Assembly (NCBI RefSeq): GCF_012396015.1
Contig: NZ_JAAXOQ010000002.1
Coordinates: forward strand, 124,001-188,000
DNA: 64,000 nt
Origin: Tsukamurella spumae
GTDB taxonomy: Bacteria; Actinomycetota; Actinomycetes; Mycobacteriales; Mycobacteriaceae
Direction of reading: 5' to 3'
Below the pieces are notes generated by a model, which saw only the letters and a program-made list of their open reading frames with translations, ran no database searches and was not told the origin of the DNA. The position numbers and the translations under genes are program-made. Positions 18,352 through 27,548 of this stretch are shown here, in pieces. Each line of letters opens with the position of its first letter. Positions within the stretch are counted from its first letter, which is position 1.

Positions 18352-19146
18352 GGACCGTGCGGTCCAGCGCCCGTCCTGGCGGGTGATGCCGATCGGGTGG
18401 TCGAAGGCGTGGCTGATGGCCTCCGTGGTCAGCACGTCGTCCACCGCTCCCGCCGCGGTGATGCGGCCGTCGCGGATCAGCACGGCGTGCGTGGTGGTCA
18501 CGGGGATCTCCTCGAGGTGGTGGGTCACCAGGATCGAGGCGAGTTCGGGGTGGGCGCGCCGCGCACCGTCGACCGTGGTCAGGAGGCGCTCGCGCGCGGC
18601 GAGGTCGAGCCCGGTGGCCGGTTCGTCCAACAGCAGCAGCGCCGGGTCGCCCATGAGTGCTCGTGCGATGAGGGCGCGACCGCGCTCGCCCTGGGAGAGT
18701 GTCGGCCAGCGCGACTCGATGTGGCGCGACATCCCGAGGGTCTCGACGAGTTCCTCGGCGCGGGTGCGCTGCGCGTCGGTCGGAGCCCAGCGCGGTGGGA
18801 ACACCGGCGTGTTCGTCACGCCGGTGATGACCACGTCGCGCACCGTCAGCGGCTCGTCCAACCGGTGGCGCGGGTTGACGTGCCCGATGTGCGTGCGCAG
18901 CTCGCGCATGTCCACCCGGCCCAGGCGTTTGCCGAGGACGTCGACGGTGCCGCGGGTCGGGTGGGTGACCGCCCCGCACAGGCCGAGCAGCGTCGACTTA
19001 CCTGCGCCGTTCGCTCCCAGCAGGACCCAGTGCTCGCCCCGGCGTACGGTGAGGGAGACGTCGTCGAGGAGGTTGCGGCCGGTGCGCACCAGGTCCACGT
19101 GGTCGATGCTCAACACGTGCGGATCGTTCGTCGCGGTACCAGTCAC
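18310..19146 (-). CDS. ABC transporter ATP-binding protein without adjacent permease
   Basis: 278 residues of a single ABC ATPase. Walker A is GANGAGKST, the signature is LSQGERGRALIARAL, Walker B is ALLLLDEPATGLD, and the switch His is in LVTHHLEEIP. The signature lacks the usual LSGGQ form. GTG 19146 is chosen because GGAGGGG lies six bases upstream; GTG 19161 is the longer alternative. No permease or binding protein is next to it, so it may serve a transporter encoded elsewhere. Confidence 0.85.
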   Translation of the reverse strand: MTGTATNDPHVLSIDHVDLVRTGRNLLDDVSLTVRRGEHWVLLGANGAGKSTLLGLCGAVTHPTRGTVDVLGKRLGRVDMRELRTHIGHVNPRHRLDEPLTVRDVVITGVTNTPVFPPRWAPTDAQRTRAEELVETLGMSRHIESRWPTLSQGERGRALIARALMGDPALLLLDEPATGLDLAARERLLTTVDGARRAHPELASILVTHHLEEIPVTTTHAVLIRDGRITAAGAVDDVLTTEAISHAFDHPIGITRQDGRWTARSSPAAGRHDEGHEE

Positions 19147-19181
19147 AGTCCACCCCTCCACTCAATTGATTGGATGATTGT

Positions 19182-19940
19182 ATGACTTCCCATCGGTGGG
19201 ATCCATCCCAGTACCTCCGTTACGGCGACGAGCGCACGCGCCCGTTCCTCGACCTGATCGCCCGCGTCCCCGGTGACGCGCGCACCGTCGTCGACCTCGG
19301 GTGCGGGCCGGGCAACGATCTGCCGCCGCTGCGTGCCCGCTGGCCGGAGGCGGCCATCCACGGCATCGACTCCAGCCCGGACATGATCGACCGCGCCCGC
19401 GCCGACGTCGCAGACCCCCGCGCGACCTTCGCGGTCGGGGACGCCGCCGCGTGGCGCCCCGACGGCGCGCGGCCCGACGTGATCGTCTCGAACGCCATGT
19501 ACCAGTGGATCGATCGCCACATCGACCTCCTGCCCGCCGCCGCGGACGGTGCCGCACACGCGTTCGCCTTCCAGGTTCCGGGCAACCAGGACGCACCCTC
19601 CCACACGCTGCTCGCGACCGTGGCCGCGGAGTTCGGAATCACCGACTTCCGCCGCGTCGACGTTCGCGACCCCGCCGAATACCTCGCGGTGCTCCAGCGT
19701 CCGGGGTGGGACGTCGACGTCTGGGAGAGCACCTACCTGCACGTGCTCCAGGGACCCGACGCCGTCTTCGAGTGGATCTCCGGCACCGGCGCGCGCCCGG
19801 TGCTCGAACGGCTCGCCGGTGCCGAGCGCGAGGCCTTCATCGCGCGGTACAAGGCGGAGCTGAACATCGCTTACCCGCGAAGGGATTTCGGCACGGTGCT
19901 TCCGTTCCGCCGGATCTTCGCCGTCGCGGTCCGACGGTGA
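19182..19940 (+). CDS. tam: Trans-aconitate 2-methyltransferase
   Basis: 252 residues, a class I SAM-dependent methyltransferase that methylates trans-aconitate, a by-product of citrate metabolism. The SAM site is VVDLGCGPGNDLPPL with IDSSPDMI. Tam-typical blocks follow: SNAMYQWIDRH, FQVPGN and a C-terminal YPRRDFGTVLPFRRIF. ATG 19182 has a weak GGA seven bases upstream; the upstream TTG 19170 lies inside the control region of the divergent ABC gene. Confidence 0.85.
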   Translation: MTSHRWDPSQYLRYGDERTRPFLDLIARVPGDARTVVDLGCGPGNDLPPLRARWPEAAIHGIDSSPDMIDRARADVADPRATFAVGDAAAWRPDGARPDVIVSNAMYQWIDRHIDLLPAAADGAAHAFAFQVPGNQDAPSHTLLATVAAEFGITDFRRVDVRDPAEYLAVLQRPGWDVDVWESTYLHVLQGPDAVFEWISGTGARPVLERLAGAEREAFIARYKAELNIAYPRRDFGTVLPFRRIFAVAVRR

Positions 19941-19944
19941 CCGT

Positions 19945-20850
19945 TCACGCCATCTGATCGAGGGCGTAGTCCCGGAAGGCCCGGACGGCGCGGGGGAGCG
20001 CGACCTCGGGCCGCCAGATGAGACCCACTTCGCGGGTCGGCGCGGGGCCGGACATGGGCACCAGGACGAGTCCCGGCGGCCACAGCGGGTCCTCGTCGAC
20101 GGGGAGCAGGGCCACCCCGAGTCCGGCGGCGACCAGGCCGGCCACGGTGAAGGACTCGGAGGACTCGAAGGCGATCTGCGGCCGGAAACCCGCAGCGGCG
20201 CAGCGCTCCTCGAGGATCCGCCGCAGGCCGAACTCGGGGTGCATCGTGATGAAGTCCGCGTCGGCGGCCTCGGAGAGGTGCACGGACGGGCGCTCGGCCA
20301 GCGGGTGCCCCGCCGGCACGGCCAGCGCCAGGCGTTGCACCGCGAGCAGCCCGAAGGCGACGGCGCTCGTGGCGGGCCGCGGAGAGACGATCGCGAGGTC
20401 GGCCTCGTCGGCGAGCACCCGCTCGGTGACGGTCCCGGCGGCGAACTGCGACAGCTCGAAGCTCACCCGCGGCTCCTGCTGTCGGAAGCCGGAGACGAGC
20501 CGCGGCACCAGCGCGACGCCGAAGGAGTGCAGGAAGGACAGCCGGATCGTGCCCTGCGACGGGCTGCGCAGGTCCGCGATCTGCGCGCGGGCGGCCTCCA
20601 GCTCGGCGTGCGCGCGCCGCGCGTGGTCGAGGTAGATCTCGCCGCTCGCGTTGAGCGCGAGCCGCCCGTGCCGCCGGTCGAAGAGCGGTGCCCCGATGCC
20701 CGCCTCCAGTCGTGCGAGCGTGCGCGAGAGCGTCGGCTGGGTGATCCGCAGCGCCGCCGCGGCGTCGGTCATGTGCTCGGTCTCGGCCAGTGTGATGAAC
20801 CGAGCGAGGTCGTCCGACGTGCTCGGAACGGGCCTGCCGACTGCGGTCAT
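19945..20850 (-). CDS. LysR-family transcriptional regulator
   Basis: 301 residues. The N-terminal winged helix reads DAAAALRITQPTLSRTLARLE, followed by a linker helix and a two-lobed periplasmic-binding-like effector domain. It is divergent from an MFS exporter with a 71-base intergenic region holding a GGATC inverted repeat, so it most likely controls that transporter. The effector is unknown. It ends five bases from the convergent tam gene. Confidence 0.88.
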   Translation of the reverse strand: MTAVGRPVPSTSDDLARFITLAETEHMTDAAAALRITQPTLSRTLARLEAGIGAPLFDRRHGRLALNASGEIYLDHARRAHAELEAARAQIADLRSPSQGTIRLSFLHSFGVALVPRLVSGFRQQEPRVSFELSQFAAGTVTERVLADEADLAIVSPRPATSAVAFGLLAVQRLALAVPAGHPLAERPSVHLSEAADADFITMHPEFGLRRILEERCAAAGFRPQIAFESSESFTVAGLVAAGLGVALLPVDEDPLWPPGLVLVPMSGPAPTREVGLIWRPEVALPRAVRAFRDYALDQMA

Positions 20851-20865
20851 GCGTTATTTCTATCA

Positions 20866-20879
20866 GGATCAACAGATCC
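20866..20879. promoter_or_regulatory. Inverted repeat between lysR-type and MFS genes
   Basis: GGATC (20866-20870), AACA, GATCC (20875-20879) is a perfect 5-bp inverted repeat lying between the divergent LysR regulator and MFS transporter starts. On the minus strand TAGAAA follows, six bases before the LysR ATG. It is a plausible LysR recognition site, though it lacks a clear T-N11-A form. Confidence 0.4.
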
Positions 20880-20921
20880 ATGCATTTCACACATCGACGC
20901 TACGGGGGCAGGGTGGGCGCC

Positions 20922-22148
20922 ATGACCGCCACCGTCGACAGCATCGGGACCGCGCCGCTGCGGGCCGGGACGCCCGCGTACCGTCGGACCACCCTGGCGC
21001 TGTTCGTGGCGGGCCTGACCACCTTCGGCTCGATGTACTCGACGCAGGCCGTGCTCCCCGAACTGACCCGGGTCTTCGGTGCCGCACCGGCGGTCTCCGC
21101 GCTCGCGGTCTCCGCGACCACCGGCCTCCTGGCGCTCGCGATCATCCCCGTCAGCGCGCTGTCCGAGCGCTTCGGCCGGACCCGGGTGATGACGGTGTCG
21201 GCCGTCGCCGCAGTGCTGCTGGGCCTGGTCATCCCGCTCGCGCCGACCCTGCCGGTCCTGCTGGGCCTGCGTGCGCTGCAGGGGATCGCGCTCGCGGGCG
21301 TCCCCGCCGTCGCGATGGCCTACCTGGCCGAGGAGGTGGACGGGCGCGATCTCGGCGGGGCGATGGGGCGGTACGTCGCGGGCACGACGATCGGCGGACT
21401 GCTCGGTCGCGTCGTCACGGCGGTGGGGCTCGATGTCGTGGCCTGGCGCGGCGCGATGGAGGTCTTCGCCGTGGCGGCGGCGTTGCTCACGGTGGTGATG
21501 ATCCGCACGCTGCCCGCGTCGCGGTTCCATGTGCCGAAGTCGGTGTCGGTGGGAACGACGGTGCGCGGCATGCTCGGCCACCTTCGCCGACCGGAGCTCA
21601 CGACGCTGTTCGTCCTCGCCTTCCTGCTCATGGGCGGCTTCGTCAGTGTCTACAACTTCCTCGGATTCCGTTTGCTGGCAGCGCCGTTCGTGCTCGCGCC
21701 CGGCGTCGTGGGGCTGGTCTTCCTGATCTACCTCGCCGGCACCGTCTCCTCCGGTGCGGCGGGCCGGCTCGCGGACCGGGTCGGGCGCCGCCGCGTGCTG
21801 CTGGCCTCCATCGCGACGATGGGAGCGGGCCTGGCAGTCACGCTGCCGGATTCGACGCCCGCGGTGCTCGCCGGGATGGTCATCTTCACCGCGGGCTTCT
21901 TCGCGGCGCACAGCGTCGCGAGCGGGTGGGTCGGGCGGCTCGCGACCGAGCACCGCGCGGAGGCGTCGTCGGGGTATCTGTTCTGCTACTACGCCGGCTC
22001 GTCGGTGCTTGGCGCATCGAGCGGAGCGGCGTTCGCGGCGCTCGGCTGGACGGGGTTGGTGGTCGCGGTATCGGTCGCCGTCGTCGCGGCGTTCGTGCTG
22101 GTCGTCGTGGTTCTTCCTGGTTCGGCGAGCGGGTCCGGGGAGCGCTGA
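20922..22148 (+). CDS. MFS transporter (YnfM-like exporter)
   Basis: 408 residues with about 12 transmembrane segments. The N-terminal region TTFGSMYSTQAVLPEL and the loop LSERFGRTRVM are typical of the YnfM/YybF sugar- or drug-exporter group; a second loop RLADRVGRRRVLL lies at mid-protein. ATG 20922 is chosen; the upstream extension has no support. Divergent from its presumed LysR regulator. Substrate unknown. Confidence 0.82.
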   Translation: MTATVDSIGTAPLRAGTPAYRRTTLALFVAGLTTFGSMYSTQAVLPELTRVFGAAPAVSALAVSATTGLLALAIIPVSALSERFGRTRVMTVSAVAAVLLGLVIPLAPTLPVLLGLRALQGIALAGVPAVAMAYLAEEVDGRDLGGAMGRYVAGTTIGGLLGRVVTAVGLDVVAWRGAMEVFAVAAALLTVVMIRTLPASRFHVPKSVSVGTTVRGMLGHLRRPELTTLFVLAFLLMGGFVSVYNFLGFRLLAAPFVLAPGVVGLVFLIYLAGTVSSGAAGRLADRVGRRRVLLASIATMGAGLAVTLPDSTPAVLAGMVIFTAGFFAAHSVASGWVGRLATEHRAEASSGYLFCYYAGSSVLGASSGAAFAALGWTGLVVAVSVAVVAAFVLVVVVLPGSASGSGER

Positions 22149-22162
22149 GTAGCGTCGACGTC

Positions 22163-22939
22163 ATGCGCATCGGAGTACAGCTTCAGCCCCAGCACTTCAC
22201 CGAGTACCAGCAGCTGCGCGACGCCGTCGCCAAGCTCGAGGACCTGGGTGTCGACATCGTCTACAACTGGGACCACTTCTTCCCGCTCTCGGGCGATCCC
22301 GACGGCACGCACCTCGAGTGCTGGACGATGCTCGCCGCCTGGGCGGAACAGACCTCGCGGATCGAGATCGGCGCGCTGGTCACCTGCAACAGCTACCGCA
22401 ACCCCGACCTCCTCGCCGATATGGCGCGCACCGTCGACCACATCTCGAAGGGGCGCCTGATCCTGGGCATCGGCTCCGGCTGGTTCCAGCGCGACTACGA
22501 CGAGTACGGCTATCCGTTCGGCACCGCCGGCTCGCGCCTCGACGACCTCGGCACGGCGCTGCCGCGGATCACCGAGCGCTGGGCCAAGCTCAATCCCGCT
22601 CCCACGCGCGACATCCCGATCCTCATCGGCGGTGGCGGCGAGAAGAAGACCCTGCCGCTGGTGGCGCAGTACGCCTCGGTGTGGCACTACTTCGTGGACC
22701 TGGAGACGTACCGGCACAAGTCCACGGTGCTCGCCGAGGCGTGCGCGAAGATCGACCGCGATCCGAGGTCCATCACGCACAACGTCGCCATCCCGCGCGG
22801 CTCGAGCCCGGACGAGGCGATCGCCTTCGCCGAGCAGCTCGTGGCCGAGGGCGCCACGGAGTTCACCGCGGAACTCTCCGCGCCCGCCTTCGACTACACG
22901 GTCATCGAGGCCCTGCTGCGCTGGCGGGATTCCCAGTAG
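22163..22939 (+). CDS. LLM-class F420-dependent oxidoreductase
   Basis: 258 residues of the luciferase-like TIM-barrel family that uses coenzyme F420 or flavin. Supporting blocks are DIVYNWDHFFPLSGDPDG, the glycine-rich GIGSGWFQRDYDEYG and ILIGGGGEKKTL. ATG 22163 is seven bases after TAGCGT (22150-22155), again leaderless. The substrate is unknown. A much longer frame running through the upstream MFS gene is a shadow. Confidence 0.85.
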   Translation: MRIGVQLQPQHFTEYQQLRDAVAKLEDLGVDIVYNWDHFFPLSGDPDGTHLECWTMLAAWAEQTSRIEIGALVTCNSYRNPDLLADMARTVDHISKGRLILGIGSGWFQRDYDEYGYPFGTAGSRLDDLGTALPRITERWAKLNPAPTRDIPILIGGGGEKKTLPLVAQYASVWHYFVDLETYRHKSTVLAEACAKIDRDPRSITHNVAIPRGSSPDEAIAFAEQLVAEGATEFTAELSAPAFDYTVIEALLRWRDSQ

Positions 22940-22940
22940 G

Positions 22941-22988
22941 GGGACCTCCGTTCCGGCGGGCCGGGACCTGTGACCCGACGAAGGTCCC
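22941..22988 (+). promoter_or_regulatory. Three DosR-like boxes upstream of a flavin-binding gene
   Basis: Three GGGACCT-led sites lie within 48 bp: GGGACCTCCGTTCC (22941-22954), GGGACCTGTGACCC (22963-22976) and, on the minus strand, GGGACCTTCGTCGG (22988-22975). Each matches the mycobacterial DosR core GGGAC-N4-GNCCC imperfectly. The first two are 22 bp apart, two helical turns. The next gene is of a type found in the M. tuberculosis DosR regulon, which supports hypoxia or nitric-oxide control. Confidence 0.55.
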
Positions 22989-23060
22989 TGGTAGGTGCTG
23001 CCGGGAGAGATGAGAGTGGGGCGGCGGGCACCCTCCCGCACCCGACCCCAGGAGCGTGTC

Positions 23061-23474
23061 ATGGAACGTTTCACCGCTGGAACCACCGTCCTCGATCGTG
23101 AGCAGGCGACCGAGCTGTTGCGCCGGAAGGACGTCGGGCGCATCGTGATCGCGCTCGGGGGCGATGCCGAGATCTTCCCCGTGAACTACGTCCTCAGCGA
23201 GGCCGGCAATGTCCTGTTCCGGACGGGCCCGGGGAGCAAGCTCGCGTCGGCCGTCGTGGCGCAGGAGGTGGCCTTCGAGGTCGACGAGGTCGGTGGCGAC
23301 CAGGCCTGGAGCGTCATCGTCCGCGGGCCGGCGCGGGTGCGGACGGACTCGTCCGCCCTGTCGGTGACGGACGCACTGTCCCTGCGGCCCTTCATCGACG
23401 ACGGCAAGTACGAGGTCGTGGAGGTCCTCGCCGAACGGGTCACCGCCCGCGGCTTCGGTCGCACCTGGTCCTGA
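23061..23474 (+). CDS. Pyridoxamine 5'-phosphate oxidase-like flavin-binding protein
   Basis: 137 residues of the split-barrel flavin/F420-binding family. The strands [20 protein letters not shown], then [14 protein letters not shown] and [10 protein letters not shown] form the FMN-binding half of the fold. GGAG lies six bases before ATG 23061, so unlike many neighbours it has a leader. Small PPOX-like proteins such as Rv3129 belong to the DosR dormancy regulon, and three DosR-like boxes lie 70-120 bases upstream here. The reaction is unknown. Confidence 0.82.
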   Translation: MERFTAGTTVLDREQATELLRRKDVGRIVIALGGDAEIFPVNYVLSEAGNVLFRTGPGSKLASAVVAQEVAFEVDEVGGDQAWSVIVRGPARVRTDSSALSVTDALSLRPFIDDGKYEVVEVLAERVTARGFGRTWS

Positions 23475-23542
23475 GTCGCCGGGACACCGGTCGGGACGTC
23501 CGCCGCTGCCGCGGGTGCCACCTCGCGGCCGACGATCGATCC

Positions 23543-25252
23543 ATGGACGGTGGAACCGAGACGATCGCCACGGATGTGGCACCCCAGCGGCGGCTGCGCG
23601 CCGTGCGCCCCGAACCCGCGCGCGGCAGGCCCACCGGAGGCTGGATCCGGGACCTCGTGGTCACCACGGACCACAAGACGATCGGCGTCATGTACATCGT
23701 CACGTCGATGCTGTTCTTCTTCGTCGGCGGCCTGATGGCCCTGATCATGCGGGGCGAGCTCGCGGAACCCGGCCTGCAGTTCCTCTCCACCGAGCAGTTC
23801 AATCAGCTGTTCACCATGCACGGCACGGTGATGCTGCTGCTGTACGCGACCCCGATCGCGTTCGGTTTCGCCAACTACCTCGTGCCCCTGCAGATCGGCG
23901 CGCCCGATGTCGCGTTCCCCCGGCTCAACGCCATCGGGTACTGGCTGTACCTGTTCGGCGGTCTCACCGCCTCGGCCGGCTTCATGGTCCCCGGCGGCGC
24001 GGCAGACTTCGGCTGGACCGCGTACACCCCGCTGTCCGATGCCGTGCACAGCCCGGGTGCCGGCGGCGACCTGTGGCTGATGGGGCTCACCGTCGGTGGG
24101 CTCGGGACGATTCTCGCGTCGGTGAACATGGTCACCACCGTGCTCTGCCTCCGCGCACCCGGGATGACGATGTTCCGCATGCCGATCTTCACGTGGAACA
24201 TGTTCGTGGTGAGCGTGCTCGCGCTGATGATCTTCCCGTTGCTGGCCTCCGCGCTGATCGGCCTGGAGGTGGACCGGCAGTTCGGCGCCCACCTCTTCGA
24301 TCCCGCCAACGGCGGAGCGGTCCTGTGGCAGCACCTGTTCTGGTTCTTCGGGCACCCCGAGGTGTACGTACTGGCCCTGCCCTTCTTCGGGATCGTGTCC
24401 GAGATCTTCCCGGTGTTCAGCCGCAAGCCGATCTTCGGCTACAGCGGTCTGGTGATGGCGACGCTCGCGATCGCGGCGATCTCGATGGCGGTGTGGGCGC
24501 ACCACATGTACGCCACCGGCGCGGTGCTGCTGCCCTTCTTCAGCTTCATGACCTTCCTCATCGCGGTGCCCACGGGCGTGAAGTTCTTCAACTGGATCGG
24601 CACGATGTGGAAGGGGACCATGACCTTCGAGTCGCCGATGCTGTTCTCGATCGGCTTCATCGTGACCTTCCTGTTCGGTGGCCTCACCGGCGTTCTCCTC
24701 GCCTCGCCGCCGCTCGACTTCCACGTCTCCGACACCTACTTCGTGGTCGCGCACTTCCACTACACGCTGTTCGGCACCATCGTCTTCGCGGCGTTCGCGG
24801 GCATCTACTTCTGGTTCCCCAAGGCCACCGGGCGCCTACTGAACGAGCGCCTCGCCCGTTGGCACTTCTGGCTCACCTTCATCGGCTTCCACACCACCTT
24901 CCTGGTGCAGCACTGGCTGGGCGCCGAGGGCATGCCGCGTCGCTACGCGGACTACCTCGACACGGACGGATTCACCACGCTGAACCAGATCTCGACGGTC
25001 GGCGCGTTCATCCTGGGCGCCTCGACGCTGCCCTTCGTGTGGAACGTCTTCACCAGCTACCGCTACGGCGAGGTCGTCACGGTCGACGATCCGTGGGGCT
25101 TCGGCAACAGCCTCGAGTGGGCCACCAGCTGCCCGCCGCCGCGGCACAACTTCACCGAGCTTCCCCGGATCCGTTCGGAGCGACCGGCGTTCGAGCTGCA
25201 CTACCCGCACATGGTCGAGCGGATGCGCGCGGAGAAGCACAGCTCGGGCTAG
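23543..25252 (+). CDS. ctaD: Cytochrome c oxidase subunit I (aa3 type)
   Basis: 569 residues, 12 transmembrane segments, the catalytic subunit that reduces oxygen to water with proton pumping. The low-spin heme ligand is in [15 protein letters not shown]. The CuB ligands with the cross-linked Tyr are in [12 protein letters not shown] and [12 protein letters not shown], and both hemes bind in [10 protein letters not shown]. It stands alone: no ctaC, ctaE or qcr genes are visible nearby, as is usual for actinobacterial ctaD. It lies downstream of the DosR-like box gene. Its stop shares CTAG with the convergent methyltransferase. Confidence 0.95.
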   Translation: MDGGTETIATDVAPQRRLRAVRPEPARGRPTGGWIRDLVVTTDHKTIGVMYIVTSMLFFFVGGLMALIMRGELAEPGLQFLSTEQFNQLFTMHGTVMLLLYATPIAFGFANYLVPLQIGAPDVAFPRLNAIGYWLYLFGGLTASAGFMVPGGAADFGWTAYTPLSDAVHSPGAGGDLWLMGLTVGGLGTILASVNMVTTVLCLRAPGMTMFRMPIFTWNMFVVSVLALMIFPLLASALIGLEVDRQFGAHLFDPANGGAVLWQHLFWFFGHPEVYVLALPFFGIVSEIFPVFSRKPIFGYSGLVMATLAIAAISMAVWAHHMYATGAVLLPFFSFMTFLIAVPTGVKFFNWIGTMWKGTMTFESPMLFSIGFIVTFLFGGLTGVLLASPPLDFHVSDTYFVVAHFHYTLFGTIVFAAFAGIYFWFPKATGRLLNERLARWHFWLTFIGFHTTFLVQHWLGAEGMPRRYADYLDTDGFTTLNQISTVGAFILGASTLPFVWNVFTSYRYGEVVTVDDPWGFGNSLEWATSCPPPRHNFTELPRIRSERPAFELHYPHMVERMRAEKHSSG

Positions 25253-26100
25253 TCCGGCTCGTCGGCGGGAGTGAGCGTCACGACGCCACTCCAAGGGACA
25301 TCGCCCGGATCGCGGGGATCGGGCTGCGGCCCCGCGGCCAGACGGCGCGCCTCCGGGGAGTCGAGGCGGCCGAGGGCCACAGCGGCGGGGAACAGCGGAT
25401 CGATCCGCTCCGCACGCCAGCCGCGCTCCTCGAAATGAGCGACCCCGTCCGCGGGCAGGAAGCGCCACGGCGCGTGCCGCAGGATGCCCCGATTCCGTTC
25501 TGTCATCACAGATCCCACCCCGGAGGCGCTGAGGTCGAGGCACCAGCGGTCGACGCCGGCCGCGGCTAGGCCGTCCGCGAGCCCGTCGGCCGCGTCGGGG
25601 GAGAGGTACATGACCAGGCCCTCGGACAGCACCAGGATCCGCCGGTCCGTGAGGCCGGCCAGCAGGTCCGCGAGGCCGTCGCCGGCCAGGTCCAGCGGCA
25701 CCCGGCGGAGCAGGCAGCGGGGCGCCTCCGCAGCCAGGATCGCCGCCTTGTGATCCAGGATCGCGGGCAGGTCCACCTCGATCCACTCCAGGTCGGCCGG
25801 CAGGTCGAGCCGGTAGGGGCGGGCGTCGAGGCCAGCCCCAAGATTGACGACGGTGTCGCAGCCGTCCGCGATCGCCGCGGCGACGGCCTCGTCGATCAGG
25901 ACGGTCCGCGCGGTGAGGTACCAACCGTCGCCGCCGCCCGCGGCGGGCTCCGCGCCCTCCGCGATCGCCGCGCCCTCGGCGCCCGCGAGCCGCGCGGCGA
26001 ACGGGTCGTGGAACAGCGCGTCGGGGCGCGCGGTTTCGATGGCCCGATGGTGCGCGACCCATCGCGCGGTGTCGTCGACGGTGCCGATCAGGTCATCCAT
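25249..26100 (-). CDS. SAM-dependent methyltransferase, TIGR00027/leucine carboxyl methyltransferase-like
   Basis: 283 residues. The SAM motif is [19 protein letters not shown], followed by [10 protein letters not shown] and [11 protein letters not shown], the pattern of the LCM-like family expanded in mycobacteria. AGGAG lies upstream of ATG 26100; a longer in-frame version from 26163 would cover the operator region and is rejected. It is divergent from a TetR gene across two tandem operator-like sites, so it is probably TetR-repressed. Substrate unknown. Confidence 0.85.
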   Translation of the reverse strand: MDDLIGTVDDTARWVAHHRAIETARPDALFHDPFAARLAGAEGAAIAEGAEPAAGGGDGWYLTARTVLIDEAVAAAIADGCDTVVNLGAGLDARPYRLDLPADLEWIEVDLPAILDHKAAILAAEAPRCLLRRVPLDLAGDGLADLLAGLTDRRILVLSEGLVMYLSPDAADGLADGLAAAGVDRWCLDLSASGVGSVMTERNRGILRHAPWRFLPADGVAHFEERGWRAERIDPLFPAAVALGRLDSPEARRLAAGPQPDPRDPGDVPWSGVVTLTPADEPD

Positions 26101-26107
26101 GCAGTCT

Positions 26108-26143
26108 CCTCTATAGATGTAGAGTCCTCTATGGTTATAGAGG
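26108..26143. promoter_or_regulatory. Two abutting 18-bp TetR operator sites
   Basis: The 18-bp sites lie side by side. Site 1 (26108-26125) begins CCTCTATAGATGTAGAG; site 2 (26126-26143) is CCTCTATGGTTATAGAGG, with perfect 7-bp arms around GGTT. They match at 14 of 18 positions. They fill the gap between the divergent methyltransferase and TetR genes and contain the only AT-rich -10-like bases there. Confidence 0.65.
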
Positions 26144-26165
26144 AACGAGTGGACGGAGGGCAAGC

Positions 26166-26735
26166 GTGGACGAGCGGCGGACCGCGATCTGTGGGGCGGT
26201 GCTGGATCTCGCGGCGGAGGGCGGCAACCGGGCCGTCACGCACGGCGCCGTCGACAAGCGGCTGGGGCTGCCGAAGGGCTCGACGTCGTACTACTACCGC
26301 ACTCGCACGGACCTGCTCACCGCCGCGATCGGGCACCTGAGGGCGCGGTCGCGGGCCGCGTTCGACGCCGACCTGCCGGGCACCGTCGACCCCGATGCCG
26401 CGGCGGATCTGATGGCGCACCAGCTGCACCTGCTCCTCACGGACCGCCGGCGCGACGCCCTCGCCCGGTACGCGCTGGCCCCCGACGCCGCGGCGGAGGG
26501 GCTAGCGGCGGGCCTCGCCACCTGTCTCTTCTCCGTGCCGCTGGCCGCGGGTCTGTTCGAGGCGCTGGGCACCGTCGAACCCGAGCGGGCCGCGGCCGAC
26601 CTCGTGAGCCTGCTCGAGGGCCTGCTGTTCGACCGGCTGTACGGCGCCCGGTCGTTGGCGGCCTCGAGCACGCCGCGGGAGAGCGTCGCGGACCTGCGTG
26701 CGCCGATCGTCCGGGCGTTAAACTTCCCCGCATGA
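26166..26735 (+). CDS. TetR-family regulator
   Basis: 189 residues with an N-terminal HTH in which [29 protein letters not shown] forms helices 2-4. The C-terminal ligand domain is alpha-helical and Ala/Leu rich. GTG 26166 follows a GGAGGG ribosome binding site. It is divergent from the methyltransferase, and its stop overlaps the gpm ATG (ATGA), so some gpm expression may read through from this promoter. Confidence 0.85.
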   Translation: MDERRTAICGAVLDLAAEGGNRAVTHGAVDKRLGLPKGSTSYYYRTRTDLLTAAIGHLRARSRAAFDADLPGTVDPDAAADLMAHQLHLLLTDRRRDALARYALAPDAAAEGLAAGLATCLFSVPLAAGLFEALGTVEPERAAADLVSLLEGLLFDRLYGARSLAASSTPRESVADLRAPIVRALNFPA

Positions 26736-27478
26736 CATACGGCACCCTGATCCTGCTCCGTCACGGCGAGAGCGAGTGGAACGCGTCCAACCAGTTCACC
26801 GGCTGGGTCGATGTGGCCCTCACGGAGAAGGGGCGCGGCGAGGCGAAGCGCGGCGGCGAGCTGCTCAAGGAGGCCGGCCTGCTGCCGGACATCCTGTACA
26901 CCTCGCTACTGCGCCGCGCGATCACCACCGCGAACATCGCGCTGGACGCGGCCGACCGGCACTGGATCCCCGTGGTCCGCGACTGGCGCCTCAACGAGCG
27001 CCACTACGGCGCGCTGCAGGGCCTGAACAAGGCGGAGACCAAGGAGAAGTACGGCGACGAGCAGTTCATGCTGTGGCGCCGCAGCTACGACACCCCGCCG
27101 CCCGCGATCGACCCGGCGAACAAGTACAGCCAGACCGCCGACCCGCGGTACGCGCACCTGCCGCAGGTGCCGCTCACCGAGTGCCTGCTCGACGTGGTCA
27201 AGCGCTTCATCCCCTACTACCAGGCCGTCATCGAGCCTCAGGTGGCACAGGGGAAGACGGTGCTCGTGGCGGCGCACGGCAACTCGCTCCGCGCGCTGGT
27301 CAAGCATCTCGACGGCATCTCCGACGCCGACATCGCGGCGTTGAACATCCCCACCGGCATCCCGCTGACCTACACGTTCACCGAGGACGGCACCGTCGCC
27401 AACCCGGGCGGCACCTACCTCGACCCCGAGGCCGCCGCCGCGGGTGCCGCTGCGGTCGCCAACCAGGGCGGCAAGTAG
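26732..27478 (+). CDS. gpmA: 2,3-bisphosphoglycerate-dependent phosphoglycerate mutase
   Basis: Glycolytic enzyme interconverting 3- and 2-phosphoglycerate. 248 residues, the standard length. The phospho-acceptor His11 is in [10 protein letters not shown], with [16 protein letters not shown] and the second catalytic His in [15 protein letters not shown]. In mycobacteria gpm1 also stands just upstream of senX3-regX3, though without the TetR gene overlapping its start here. Confidence 0.97.
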   Translation: MTYGTLILLRHGESEWNASNQFTGWVDVALTEKGRGEAKRGGELLKEAGLLPDILYTSLLRRAITTANIALDAADRHWIPVVRDWRLNERHYGALQGLNKAETKEKYGDEQFMLWRRSYDTPPPAIDPANKYSQTADPRYAHLPQVPLTECLLDVVKRFIPYYQAVIEPQVAQGKTVLVAAHGNSLRALVKHLDGISDADIAALNIPTGIPLTYTFTEDGTVANPGGTYLDPEAAAAGAAAVANQGGK

Positions 27479-27548
27479 CCGGATTTTCGGTACCGCCCCT
27501 TAGGTTCTCCTCAGGCGGGTCTACGGACAACGGGATAACGTGGGTCAC

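Noticed and set aside
18310-19146. ABC ATPase as part of the sulfatase operon
   Set aside because: It is on the opposite strand, convergent with the operon, and has its own GTG start and ribosome binding site next to tam.
20651-22162. Long frame running through the MFS gene into the LLM oxidoreductase
   Set aside because: Arg/Pro/Gly-rich translation with no family pattern before 22163. It is the out-of-frame shadow of the MFS gene; the real gene starts at 22163.
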